Of a stretch of 64,000 bases of DNA, positions 35,935 through 44,780 are shown piece after piece. Positions within the stretch are counted from its first letter, which is position 1. Each line of letters begins with the position of its first letter. The DNA comes from UBA10347 sp905182135 (lineage in GTDB: Bacteria > Actinomycetota > Acidimicrobiia > Acidimicrobiales > UBA10347). Position numbers and translations under genes: made by a program. The notes under the pieces were generated by a model. The model searched no databases, was not told the origin of the DNA, and saw only the letters and a program-made list of their open reading frames with translations. The DNA is taken from assembly GCA_963925805.1 (NCBI GenBank), contig CAWUSE010000004.1:62001-126000 (forward strand), read 5' to 3'.

Positions 35935-36813
35935 CTAGCTCAGGAGTTGGCGGCCGACGAGCGCTAGGCCACCAATGAGTGCAATGGTGAGCACTAGCGG
36001 GCGGAACCATGGCCGGCTCAGGTGTGGGCGAACCCAGCGGCTCGCGATGAGTCCAGCAACCACGCCGGGCATCAGCCAGGCGAGCAGCCCAAACTCTTCA
36101 CGTCCAAAGTTTCCCGTGGTGAGCAGCGTCAAGAAACCGACTGACGTAACCGACAAGATGAGTAACGATGCCGTGGGACGCATCATCGACGGTTTCATGT
36201 CGGAGTAGACGCAGACGAGCGGGGGGCCGGGCAGCGCTGCTGTTAAGGAAGAGAAGGCGCATACAGCGCCGGCGACGGTTTCCGAGCGAGGCGTGCGCGA
36301 CAAGTCCCACCCGGCCAACAACAGTGCGGCGGCCACAGCAGTGAGTGATCCGACCATGATCGCTAGCAGTTTGTCCGACATCATCTCGAGGACGAGCAAT
36401 GCGCCGACGACGCCGACAGGCACGCCGTATAGGCCGCGCTTCCAGGCTTGTAAATCAGCTTGGTGGTACTCGACGAGAACGTGGCGGATGCCGACGACCT
36501 GTCCAGCGAGAAGCAGGGGTCCAGGTGCAAAGGCAGGGTCGATAGCTACGAGAGCAGGCGCGGCGACCAGACCAAGACCAATGCCGATCGAGCCATGCAC
36601 GATGGACCCAGCCATAGATAGCCCGATGATGATTGCGATCTCGACGCCCGTCACAATTGCAACGATACTTGGCTTTGGGAGGCAGGTACGACCACTCGTG
36701 GCCTCGGACGGGTTGCCAGCTGGACTCGTGCGACGCCTGAGAGCCTTCACCTTTTCATTGGCGTGCCGTTGCGGTTTTTGCCCTGATGAGTCGTGGGCGG
36801 GACGCCCTGACAT
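35935..36813 (-). CDS. TauE/SafE family membrane protein
   Basis: A second TauE/SafE exporter. From about residue 54 there are roughly eight hydrophobic segments with the two-fold repeat (IVHGSIGIGLGLVAAPALVAI; GAVCAFSSLTAALPGPPLVC). The first ~50 residues are Lys/Arg/Pro-rich and unlike family members, so the true start may be the internal GTG at 36654 (VTGVEIA); neither start has a clear ribosome-binding site. Substrate unknown. Divergent from the SDR gene. Confidence 0.8.
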   Translation of the reverse strand: MSGRPAHDSSGQKPQRHANEKVKALRRRTSPAGNPSEATSGRTCLPKPSIVAIVTGVEIAIIIGLSMAGSIVHGSIGIGLGLVAAPALVAIDPAFAPGPLLLAGQVVGIRHVLVEYHQADLQAWKRGLYGVPVGVVGALLVLEMMSDKLLAIMVGSLTAVAAALLLAGWDLSRTPRSETVAGAVCAFSSLTAALPGPPLVCVYSDMKPSMMRPTASLLILSVTSVGFLTLLTTGNFGREEFGLLAWLMPGVVAGLIASRWVRPHLSRPWFRPLVLTIALIGGLALVGRQLLS

Positions 36814-36895
36814 AGGTAGCGCAACCCCCCCGGGTCCAGCTTCGGCTTGTTGTCGAGATCTGGATCGTTGACGGGCGTCGCACTAGGTTGTCAGC

Positions 36896-37639
36896 ATGGA
36901 TTTGGGAATAAGTGGAAAACGGGCTGTTGTGGCCGCGTCAACTTCGGGCCTTGGCCTAGCGACAGCGGTAGCGCTTGCTGATGCAGGCTGCACTGTTGTC
37001 ATCAATGGTCGAACCGAAGACCGTTTGGCCGAGACAGTGCCCAAGGTCCGGGGGTCTATCGCTATCGCTGGGGACATGTCGACACACGCTGGTGCCGAAA
37101 CGTTCATCGACGCGGCCGCCGAGGCATTGGGCGGCATCGACATTCTTGTCACCAATGCGGGCGGACCACCGCGGGGCAACTTCGCTGAGACCGACATAGC
37201 GGACTATGCAGCTGCCCTTGAAATGAACCTTGTCTCTATGGCGGCCCTGTGCAAGAAGGTCGTGCCAGGTATGCAAGCCCAACATTGGGGGCGAATCGTC
37301 GCGATCACGTCGAGCTCGGTGCACACACCGATGCCCAATCTGATCTTGTCGAACACCGCCCGATCGGGACTGACCTCATTGCTGAAGACCCTGGCGCTCG
37401 AGGTTGTCGGCGATGGCATCACGGTCAATACCGCTCAACCAGGGTTGCATCTAACTCCTCGAGTGACGGAGATCTTGGAGGGCAACCTGGACGACATGGC
37501 AGCGATGCAGCCAACGGGCCGTATCGGTGACGCCACCGACTTTGGTCAGGTTGTTGCCTTCTTATGTTCCGAACAAGCCAACTACATCACCGGCGTCTCG
37601 ATTCCCGTCGACGGCGGCCGATTCACCCAGCTCCAGTAA
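36896..37639 (+). CDS. SDR-family protein lacking the catalytic Tyr
   Basis: A 247-residue Rossmann protein resembling FabG. AASTSGLG (glycine motif near residue 14), NGRTEDR, TNAGGPPRG and SSSVHTP (Ser) are present, but where classical SDRs have YxxxK the sequence reads SNTARSG. A subgroup of atypical SDRs with this change and a GGPP segment is known; its activity is uncharacterised. VDGG near the C-terminus is conserved. The ATG is 83 bases from the divergent TauE gene. The lack of Tyr and Lys makes standard reductase activity doubtful. Confidence 0.82.
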   Translation: MDLGISGKRAVVAASTSGLGLATAVALADAGCTVVINGRTEDRLAETVPKVRGSIAIAGDMSTHAGAETFIDAAAEALGGIDILVTNAGGPPRGNFAETDIADYAAALEMNLVSMAALCKKVVPGMQAQHWGRIVAITSSSVHTPMPNLILSNTARSGLTSLLKTLALEVVGDGITVNTAQPGLHLTPRVTEILEGNLDDMAAMQPTGRIGDATDFGQVVAFLCSEQANYITGVSIPVDGGRFTQLQ

Positions 37640-37999
37640 CCAGCCGATAGGTGCATCGAAGGTCAGACCCTCGATATCTACATCATCTGTGTCAGACACA
37701 GATGATGTAAGACACAGATGATGCTGGTCGAAAGACAGGGTGTCGATCGTGTGGTTGATTACTCAGTTCTTGAGCGGCAAAGCTGTGTCCTAGATTGGGA
37801 TCAGTGTCCTGTTATGTCGTGCTGAACGTCCATAATTTCGCTGCCGTGACCCTAAACCCTGACCACGAACGAACCTGGATCCCTTTTCGCAACAAAGGTG
37901 CCTCGGCCGCATCGTTGAACGTATTGGGTGGTGAGTTGTTGGCTTGCGCTGAACAGCGAAGGCATCTCTGATCTAGGTTGGGGCACTGGGGGTATGCAA
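37640..37999. other. 360-bp gap with a long palindrome
   Basis: The gap lies between two plus-strand genes. No gene is seen. It contains the strong 14-bp-arm palindrome listed separately; the rest is unremarkable. Confidence 0.5.
37680..37723. promoter_or_regulatory. Perfect palindrome plus third half-site (operator candidate)
   Basis: ACATCATCTGTGTC (37680-37693) and GACACAGATGATGT (37695-37708) are exact reverse complements around one A. Two bases later the right half is repeated as GACACAGATGATG (37711-37723). Three identical 13-base half-sites in 44 bases suggest binding by a dimeric regulator with an extra site. The low GC and missing T-run argue against a simple terminator. It lies about 280 bases before the amidohydrolase start. 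Confidence 0.45.
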
Positions 38000-39709
38000 A
38001 TGGCAACACATGATCTGGTAATTCGTGGCGGCAGAGTTGTCGACGGAAGTGGTGACGAAGCACGCACCGCCGACGTGGCGATCGATGGCCAGACCATCGT
38101 GGAGGTAGGCAAGGTTTCTGGCCAAGGAGCCAGGGAGATCGATGCGACAGGAGCGTTGGTGACACCTGGCTTCGTCGATATCCATACGCATTACGACGGA
38201 CAGGCGACATGGGACAACCATCTCGCTCCGTCCTCCTGGCACGGCGTCACGACAGTCATTATGGGCAACTGCGGTGTTGGTTTCGCACCGGTCCACAACG
38301 CCGATCATGATCAGCTCATCGAGTTAATGGAAGGCGTCGAAGACATCCCCGGCGCGGCACTGCATGAGGGGCTTGCGTGGAACTGGAATAGCTTTGCCGA
38401 GTATCTCGATGCGGTAGAAGCCGTTCCACACGACATCGACTGTGGTGCCCAGGTTCCACACGGCGCCCTGCGACTCCACGTTATGGGCCAGCGTGGCGCA
38501 AACCGAGAGCCTGCTACTGCCGAAGACATTGGCGAGATGGCGCACTTGGCTCGCCAAGCCATCGAGGCTGGTGGCGTTGGCTTCACTACCTCACGAACAG
38601 CAAACCACCGCACGAGCAAGGGTGAGCTTACACCGACACTCACTGCTGAAGCCGACGAGCTGATTGGTATCGCCGAAGGCGTCGGTGCTGCAGGCCGAGG
38701 CGTGCTCCAGGTGGTCAGCGATCATCTCGATGGTGATCATGAGTTCGACATGCTGCGCAAGATGGCCGCACGTTCGGGTCGCCCTTTGTCGGTCTCGCTT
38801 GTTGCAACGCCCGTCCTGCCCGACTGGCACCGTATGGCGCTGCGCCATATCGAAGCCGCCAACGAAGCTGGTCTCCGGGTACGTGGCCAGGTTGCGCCAC
38901 GGCCTGTCGGCTTGATCCTGGGTCTTGATCTCACGCTCAACCCGTTCATGAAGACGAAAGTGTGGGCCGGTATTACTGATCTATCGCTCGCCGACAAGGT
39001 GGCTGCACTTCGTAATCCAGAGACTCGAGTAGCGATCCTGGACGAAATGGGTGGCCCTCGCAGCACACTGCTCGGCGCCAAGCTTGTCGCCAAGTTCAAC
39101 ATCATGTTTGAACTCAGCGATCCACCAAATTATGAGCCGAATCTTGCCGACAGCCTGGCAGCACGCGCTGCGGCCGCTGGGACGACACCCGAGGCGTTGG
39201 CCCTCGACATCCTCCTGGCTGACGATGGCCAGGGCATGTTGTATGTGCCCTTTGCCAACTATCTCGACGGCAGCCTCGATGTTGTCGAAGAGATGTTGAA
39301 GCACCCGCTGACGATTCCCGGGCTCGGCGACGGCGGGGCGCACGTCGGCACGATCTGCGACGGCAGTTTCTCAACCACATTGTTGACTCACTGGGGCCGA
39401 GACCGGTCCTATGGTCGGATCCCTGTTGAACAGCTCATCAAGCAGCACTGTCAGGACACGGCTGCTGCCGTGGGGCTGAGGGACCGGGGTCAGTTACTTC
39501 CCGGGCTTCGCGCCGATGTGAACGTCATTGACTTCGAGAACCTGCAGGCGCTGCGACCCGAGATCCATCATGATCTCCCTGCTGGTGGTCGTCGGCTTTT
39601 GCAGCGGGCCACTGGCTATGTCCACACCATCTGCGCAGGCCAAGAGATCTACAACAATGGGGTTGCGACCGGAGCATTACCAGGTCGACTAATCCGCCAC
39701 GCCGGCTAG
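38000..39709 (+). CDS. Amidohydrolase, N-acyl-D-amino-acid deacylase-like
   Basis: A 569-residue amidohydrolase-superfamily enzyme. The N-terminal beta-sandwich (LVIRGGRVVDGSG ... DVAIDGQTIVEVG) leads to GFVDIHTHYDGQATWD, the HxH metal site of D-aminoacylases and related deacylases. NCGVGF, the conserved GDGGAHVG near 460 and a returning C-terminal strand domain (DVNVIDFENL) are present. Such enzymes hydrolyse N-acyl amino acids or cyclic ureides. The ATG at 38000 has GGGGG at proper spacing, better than the ATG two codons earlier. Confidence 0.88.
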   Translation: MATHDLVIRGGRVVDGSGDEARTADVAIDGQTIVEVGKVSGQGAREIDATGALVTPGFVDIHTHYDGQATWDNHLAPSSWHGVTTVIMGNCGVGFAPVHNADHDQLIELMEGVEDIPGAALHEGLAWNWNSFAEYLDAVEAVPHDIDCGAQVPHGALRLHVMGQRGANREPATAEDIGEMAHLARQAIEAGGVGFTTSRTANHRTSKGELTPTLTAEADELIGIAEGVGAAGRGVLQVVSDHLDGDHEFDMLRKMAARSGRPLSVSLVATPVLPDWHRMALRHIEAANEAGLRVRGQVAPRPVGLILGLDLTLNPFMKTKVWAGITDLSLADKVAALRNPETRVAILDEMGGPRSTLLGAKLVAKFNIMFELSDPPNYEPNLADSLAARAAAAGTTPEALALDILLADDGQGMLYVPFANYLDGSLDVVEEMLKHPLTIPGLGDGGAHVGTICDGSFSTTLLTHWGRDRSYGRIPVEQLIKQHCQDTAAAVGLRDRGQLLPGLRADVNVIDFENLQALRPEIHHDLPAGGRRLLQRATGYVHTICAGQEIYNNGVATGALPGRLIRHAG

Positions 39710-39726
39710 CTAGAAGACTGGTCCCC

Positions 39727-40605
39727 TTGGACATCCACCTGTTCTTTAATCCAGCGGCAGCAGCGGCTACTGGGTACTCGGCCATGCGGCTTGGCGCGAC
39801 GCTGGCGACCTTCGGCACGCTTGGTGCTCAGGTCGTTTTACATCGACCTGATTCGGCCGAATCGGCACGCTCTCAGATGCACGAACTCGCTGGTGAAGCG
39901 GAACGGATCGTCGTTGTTGGCGGCGATGGCATGGTGCATCAGGCAGCGAACGCGCTCGTTGGAAGCACGACGGTTCTCGGGATTATCTCTGCCGGGACTG
40001 GTAACGATGCCGTGAGGTCTTTGGGGCTATCGAACGACGTTGACGACGCGTGCCGGGCGGCCCTCCGAGATCCAGTGCCGATTGATCTGATCGACTCATC
40101 GGCAGGTGTCTCGGTGACTGTCGCTACAGCGGGGTTCAGCGTGTCGGTTAATGACCGTGCGAACGAAATGAAGCGAATCAAGGGCGGAGCGAAGTACACG
40201 GTTTCGTCGTTGGTCGAATTGCCGAAGCTTCGTCGATACCGGCTGACAATGACTCTTGATGGCGTCGAGCATGAGATCGAGCCCAACCTGATCGCGATTG
40301 CGAACACGCCCTACTTCGGTGGCGGTATGAAGATCGCCCCCGAGGCTCAGGTAAACGATGGTCAACTCGATGTCGTGGTGATTGGGCCGGCACCACGGCT
40401 GGCTTTTGCGGCGGTGTTGCCCACAGTGTTCAGCGGCCGCCATACTCGGAGTCGTTATGTGACGGTGCACCGAGCGAGCAAGGTCGAACTCGCCGGGGCC
40501 GACATGGATCTACGGGCCGACGGTGAGAGTTACGGCAGCGTTCCCATGACTTTGACTGTTCGAGAGCAGGCACTTCTTGTCGCAGGCGTGACTGCTTCCT
40601 GCTAG
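39727..40605 (+). CDS. Diacylglycerol/lipid kinase family protein (YegS/DgkB-like)
   Basis: A 292-residue lipid kinase-like protein. The N-terminal DAGK catalytic domain has FNPAAAA for the first strand, VVVGGDGMVHQAANAL (GGDG nucleotide loop; usual GGDGT is GGDGM here), and ISAGTGNDAVRSLG. The C-terminal beta-sandwich contains PYFGGGMKIAPEAQVNDGQLDVVV. It phosphorylates diacylglycerol or another membrane lipid at the cytoplasmic face. It starts with TTG, 17 bases after the amidohydrolase stop, so co-transcription is likely. Confidence 0.85.
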   Translation: MDIHLFFNPAAAAATGYSAMRLGATLATFGTLGAQVVLHRPDSAESARSQMHELAGEAERIVVVGGDGMVHQAANALVGSTTVLGIISAGTGNDAVRSLGLSNDVDDACRAALRDPVPIDLIDSSAGVSVTVATAGFSVSVNDRANEMKRIKGGAKYTVSSLVELPKLRRYRLTMTLDGVEHEIEPNLIAIANTPYFGGGMKIAPEAQVNDGQLDVVVIGPAPRLAFAAVLPTVFSGRHTRSRYVTVHRASKVELAGADMDLRADGESYGSVPMTLTVREQALLVAGVTASC

Positions 40606-40832
40606 CGATTTTTCGGCGGTGGCATGAGATCTGTGCGGCACAGTCTCGACATTTTCGAAGGTCTTACCTCGGAACTTAGACGTAGCAGGAGTGTTCGCGG
40701 GTAGGCCCGAGCGGCCTCATTGGCGAAGCCGACGAAGAGTGAAACGATCGCCGTGGAGGCAGATGTTCTCGCGATTGTCAGCACCAACCGCAGGCACACC
40801 TATGTTGTGGGCGCGTACGAGACCCACCAGGT

Positions 40833-41567
40833 TCAGGAGCTGTGTAGTGCGTTGCTAACCCGAACTGCTTTGGGGTCGATGTGATGGCCCACAGAGCTGA
40901 TCCAGTCGCCGGTGTCGAATCGTTCGAAGCTCAGAATTACCCGAGCATTATTCTCGTAATCGAAGTACGCGTAACAGCCGCTACCGAACTGGCCAGAATC
41001 GCCGATTCGTTGCATTTTCCCGGCGGTGCGGTAGTTGGCCTGACCAGACTCAGTGACTCGATAGCTGGTCCCTTCGAACATGATCACGTCGGGTCCTGGT
41101 TCAACATCCAACTGGCGAGGTTCGAACGCGGCCAGCTTCATGCCACGGTCAGGCTCTACACCGAAGCGCCACCATTGGCCAGCGGCGTGTTCGGCTAGGT
41201 AGTCCTGCCACAAGACACCATCGTGCTCAAAGCTGATGACGCCGAAGATTACGCTGTCGGTTCCCTGGTAGGAAAGCGTCGTGCCAACGCCAAGATTGCC
41301 GGGGTAGAAGTTCGCAAGCGACACTGTCTCTGTCGCCTTCGCTTCCTTCTCGACGATCAGATCCTCGAGCGTGGTCTGGACGACTGGTTGAGGGGCTATG
41401 TCGCCAAGTGGTCCTATCGACGCAGTGAGCGAAGCGGCCTGCTGCGCGGCTTGGAGCTCTTGGGGCAGCGTGAATCCAACGACCTCGTCTTTGCGGTTCG
41501 CGATCAACAAGGTCGTAATGATGCCGAGCAAAAGCGTTGCGGCCAGCAGGCCGAGGAACACGGTCAC
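40833..41567 (-). CDS. DUF4178 protein with N-terminal membrane anchor
   Basis: A 244-residue protein with one N-terminal membrane helix (about 2-22) and a soluble part of the DUF4178 type (from about 85: LGVGTTLSYQGTDSVIFGVISFEHDGVLWQDYL ... WWRFGVEPDRGMKLA). A CYAYFDYEN segment follows. DUF4178 proteins often pair with PspA-like or membrane-stress genes, but none is adjacent. Function unknown. Confidence 0.72.
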   Translation of the reverse strand: MTVFLGLLAATLLLGIITTLLIANRKDEVVGFTLPQELQAAQQAASLTASIGPLGDIAPQPVVQTTLEDLIVEKEAKATETVSLANFYPGNLGVGTTLSYQGTDSVIFGVISFEHDGVLWQDYLAEHAAGQWWRFGVEPDRGMKLAAFEPRQLDVEPGPDVIMFEGTSYRVTESGQANYRTAGKMQRIGDSGQFGSGCYAYFDYENNARVILSFERFDTGDWISSVGHHIDPKAVRVSNALHSS

Positions 41568-41916
41568 GAAGTCTCCATTGAACTATCGAACCCTTACATC
41601 ATGCCCAGTGATGGAGGGGCCGCCTACCTCATATGTCATATGGAATATCTTGTTGGGTGAGGGTGTCATGGGAAGCACTGCACTGGTGGGTGTAGACGTT
41701 ATGGCTGCCGCTCATGATCTGTGAGACGACACGGGCGAGGATCGGGCCGTCACCCTGGCGCTGTCGTTGCCAATAGTTAACCAACTCGCTTATGGCCTAG
41801 CCCGGGCTGCCCTTGCGCCGGCTCAAGCCCCTGCTAGTTGACTGAACGGGCCCTTCAGCGAAACGTTGTTCAGTGTCGTGATAATCGTGATGGCTCTGTG
41901 CGTCCACAGAGCGGTG
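41568..41916. other. 349-bp gap between DUF4178 and P450 genes
   Basis: No gene is supported. CATATG occurs twice in a row with one base between (41630-41642), in the promoter area of the minus-strand DUF4178 gene. A hairpin, listed separately, follows the P450 stop. Confidence 0.5.
41842..41858 (-). terminator. Possible terminator of the hpa minus-strand arm
   Basis: CTGAACGGGCCCTTCAG can pair CTGAA with TTCAG and GGG with CCC, leaving one bulged C. It lies about 60 bases past the P450 stop on the minus strand. A wider ACTGAAC/GTTCAGT inverted pair (41841-41847 and 41868-41874) overlaps it. No T-run, so confidence is low. Confidence 0.3.
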
Positions 41917-43200
41917 CTAATCCCAAGCGAGGTGCAGGGTGGTCGGGCCTCGGAAGGTGACGTTTGGAGAGTAGGACTCACTCTGGTCTTCGACCAGCCG
42001 TAACGAAGGGATCCGGTCAGCGAGTATCTCGGTCATGACCTGGGTTTCGAACTTTGCGAACCGGGCGCCAAGGCAGTAGTGGACACCCTTACCGAACGAA
42101 ATATTCTGAGCAGCATTAGGGCGGTGAATGTCGAACTCGTTGGGGTTCTCGAAGATGTCAGCCTGTCGATTCGCCGACGCAAAATTCATGAAGATGGCCG
42201 TGCCGGCTGGGACGTCATACCCGCCAACGGTGGTGTCAACTGTGGTTAGGCGTCGCCACGAGATCTGGCTTGAGTTGAAGCGCATGACCTCTTCGACCGC
42301 GTTCGGGATCAGCGTCGGATCGGCACATATTTCGGTCCAGACATCGCGCCGGGGGAGGAGGCACTGCAACGTGTTGCAGATAGCTGACGTCACCGCTTCG
42401 TGGCCAGCGAACGACAACCCGTAGACCACCGACTCGACTTCACGGTAGGTGATGTCATCGGGATTCTCTTCGTGGGCAGTGATTAGCTCACTGGTGAAGT
42501 CATCGCCCCGATTGGCCTGTTTCGATGCGGTGAACTCTCGGCAATATCGCCAGTAGGCAAGCATCTGTTCGGCGATCTCGGTCTGCTGGGCGCCCGTCGG
42601 GCGTCCCCAAGAGAATGCCTTGCGGTCCCCACACCATTGCTTCAGCAGTTCGTCATCAGCTTCGGGGAAGCCGATGAAGCGGAACACGGTTTCGCCCGGC
42701 AGCGGGAATGCGAATGCGTCTACGAATTCGGCCGAAGAACCAGCCGCCAACATCGCATCGATGAGTTGGTTGCCACGGCGGCGCATAAACGGCTCGAGCG
42801 TCTTGATGCGCTTGTTCGAGAAACCTTGGCGCGTGTATTTGCGGATACGTCCATGGTCCGGCTCGGGTCGATTTGACATGACAGCAACGGGGTTGAAGTC
42901 CTCGGCACTGAGCACCTGTTGTGCTTCGGGCGCCAGCGGAAATACGGGGTCCTGCACGTTCACCGAGGCGAAAGTTTCGTGATCGTTGAAGATGCGTTCG
43001 ATTTCTTCCATTTCGGTGACAACGAGATAGTTGAGTTCTTCGGCGTAGAACACCGGGTGAGCGTCGCGCAAGTGACTCGCGATTGCATATGGCTCAGCCA
43101 GATAGTCCTCGTTCAACGGACTCCAACTGGCGTGCATTGGACAGCCCACAGGCGGTGGGGGAGTTTCGAGTCGTTCCTGATGGTATTTATCGCCAGCCAT
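41917..43200 (-). CDS. Cytochrome P450 (end of hpa minus-strand operon)
   Basis: A 427-residue soluble bacterial P450. The heme loop is FGKGVHYCLGAR with ligand C376; EEVMR (303-307) is the ExxR motif. The I-helix reads AGHEA (265-269), with Ala where most P450s have the proton-delivering Thr. An AGGAAAG site precedes the ATG, and the gene begins 9 bases after the HpaI-like aldolase, so it belongs to the same operon. No ferredoxin or reductase gene is adjacent. In this setting it probably oxidises or O-demethylates an aromatic substrate upstream of ring cleavage; that role is inferred. Confidence 0.92.
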   Translation of the reverse strand: MAGDKYHQERLETPPPPVGCPMHASWSPLNEDYLAEPYAIASHLRDAHPVFYAEELNYLVVTEMEEIERIFNDHETFASVNVQDPVFPLAPEAQQVLSAEDFNPVAVMSNRPEPDHGRIRKYTRQGFSNKRIKTLEPFMRRRGNQLIDAMLAAGSSAEFVDAFAFPLPGETVFRFIGFPEADDELLKQWCGDRKAFSWGRPTGAQQTEIAEQMLAYWRYCREFTASKQANRGDDFTSELITAHEENPDDITYREVESVVYGLSFAGHEAVTSAICNTLQCLLPRRDVWTEICADPTLIPNAVEEVMRFNSSQISWRRLTTVDTTVGGYDVPAGTAIFMNFASANRQADIFENPNEFDIHRPNAAQNISFGKGVHYCLGARFAKFETQVMTEILADRIPSLRLVEDQSESYSPNVTFRGPTTLHLAWD

Positions 43201-43209
43201 AGGTCTTTC

Positions 43210-43977
43210 CTAATTGTTCTTGAACGAATCGGCAAGTGCTTTGGTGTGTTTCGCCAGCATGCTGGTGTCGACCCCGACTGCGACGAAGTTGGCGCCAGCA
43301 TCGCGGTATTCGCGAGCAAGGGTGGGGTTCACGCTGAGCACGCCTGCCGGCTTGCCAGCTGCTCGTACTGCTGTGATTGAGGCAACGACCGCTTCCCGGA
43401 CGTCGGGGTGTGTTGCATCGCCGATGTGGCCAAGAGCAGCGCCGAGGTCTGATGGCCCGATGAACACGCCGTCCACGCCATCGACGCGTGCTATGTCCAT
43501 GAGGTTCTTCACGCCCTTGATCGTTTCGACCTGGACGAGCACGCACATCTCATCGTTGGCCTGGCGGTAGTAATCGTCGATGCGTCCCCAGCGTGCGGCC
43601 CGAGCGCTGGCTACGCCTCGGATTCCTTGCGGGGGATATAGCACCGCTCGAACCATCTCTTCGGCCTGCTCGGCGGTGTCGATCATTGGTACCAGGATTG
43701 TTTGTGCCCCTAGGTCGAGGTACTGCTTAATGATCACAGCATCGGCTCGTGGCGGTCGAATCACGGCGCTCACGGGGTAGCCATTGACCGCCTGCAGTTG
43801 GGCCAACAAGGTACGTAAATCGTTAGGGGAGTGTTCGGCGTCGATCATCAGCCAGTCGAAACCAGCGCCGGCGCTGATCTCGGCTGCGACCGGGTCGGCG
43901 AGGCTGATCCACATGCCGTATTGAACGCCGGGCTCCACTAGTCGTCGCTTAAATTGATTCACTGGTATGTCGGACAT
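43210..43977 (-). CDS. hpaI: HpcH/HpaI-type 2-keto-3-deoxy-dioate aldolase
   Basis: A 255-residue class II TIM-barrel aldolase. The catalytic base region MIDAEHSPND (H49), R74 (VIRPPRAD), the metal ligand Glu in VQVETIKG and Asp in FIGPSDLG are present. In the homoprotocatechuate pathway HpaI splits 2,4-dihydroxyhept-2-enedioate into pyruvate and succinate semialdehyde. It shares one base with the stop of hpaH (TGATG), so translation is coupled. The context with hydratase, regulator and dehydrogenase supports the pathway assignment over generic 4-hydroxy-2-ketovalerate aldolase. Confidence 0.87.
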   Translation of the reverse strand: MSDIPVNQFKRRLVEPGVQYGMWISLADPVAAEISAGAGFDWLMIDAEHSPNDLRTLLAQLQAVNGYPVSAVIRPPRADAVIIKQYLDLGAQTILVPMIDTAEQAEEMVRAVLYPPQGIRGVASARAARWGRIDDYYRQANDEMCVLVQVETIKGVKNLMDIARVDGVDGVFIGPSDLGAALGHIGDATHPDVREAVVASITAVRAAGKPAGVLSVNPTLAREYRDAGANFVAVGVDTSMLAKHTKALADSFKNN

Positions 43978-44780
43978 CAGGTGAACTCCAGACCGAAGGC
44001 ACCCATTGGGCCGTAGTCAAAGTGGAAGTCGTCGCCCGGCCGAATATCGATCGGACGGGTAAACGAGCCGGCCAGTATGACCTGGCCTTTCTCGAGCGTG
44101 AGTCCTTGCTCGTGGTATCGGCGGGCGAGCCAGGCGATACCCCTGGCAGGATGTCCGAGCACGCCAGCAGCAACTCCTGTCTCTTCGATGACGCCATTGC
44201 GGCTGCCCAGTGCGCTGACCCAGCGCAGGTCGATATCGCGAGGAGCGACTTGGTCGAGGCCCATGATGATGCCTGCGTTAGCCGCGTTATCAGCGATGGT
44301 GTCGACAACGGTGCGCGTGCGCCCACTGTCGGGATCGCGTCGATAGGAACGAGCTGCGATTAGCTCGATGGCGGGCACGACGTACTGGGTAGCGTCCAGG
44401 ATGTCGTCAACGGATAGGTCGGCGCCACTGAGGTCATTTGCGAGAACGAAGGCTAATTCGACCTCGAGCTTCGGGTCGCAGAAGCCGGCCGCGGTCAGTT
44501 GGGTGTCGGGGCCAAACACCATCTTGTCGGTCAGGAAGCCAGAGTCTGGGGTGGTGATATTCATGGAGGCTTGCATCGCTCGGCTCGTAAGTCCGATCTT
44601 GTGGCCAATGAGTGCTTCACCCCGGGCGAGCTTAATTTCTTGCCAAGCAGCTTGGATGACGTACGCGTCATCGATAGTTAGGTCGGGATATTCGCCGGTC
44701 GTTTGGCGCATTTGCGTGGCGTCGATCTCGGCCTGGTCGAGCAGCGCGGCTTCGGCAGCGGCGGCTTCAGGACTGATCAT
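43977..44780 (-). CDS. hpaH: 2-oxo-hept-3-ene-1,7-dioate hydratase
   Basis: A 267-residue FAH-fold hydratase of the HpaH/MhpD family. Signature stretches are ALIGHKIGLTSRAMQ, LEVELAFVLANDL (metal-binding Glu pair) and VVPAIELIAARS. It adds water to 2-oxohept-3-ene-1,7-dioate before aldol cleavage. Its ATG overlaps the stop of the MarR-type regulator by 4 bases, and its stop touches the aldolase start. Length and order match hpa operons. MhpD-type substrate use is the main alternative, less likely here. Confidence 0.86.
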   Translation of the reverse strand: MISPEAAAAEAALLDQAEIDATQMRQTTGEYPDLTIDDAYVIQAAWQEIKLARGEALIGHKIGLTSRAMQASMNITTPDSGFLTDKMVFGPDTQLTAAGFCDPKLEVELAFVLANDLSGADLSVDDILDATQYVVPAIELIAARSYRRDPDSGRTRTVVDTIADNAANAGIIMGLDQVAPRDIDLRWVSALGSRNGVIEETGVAAGVLGHPARGIAWLARRYHEQGLTLEKGQVILAGSFTRPIDIRPGDDFHFDYGPMGAFGLEFT

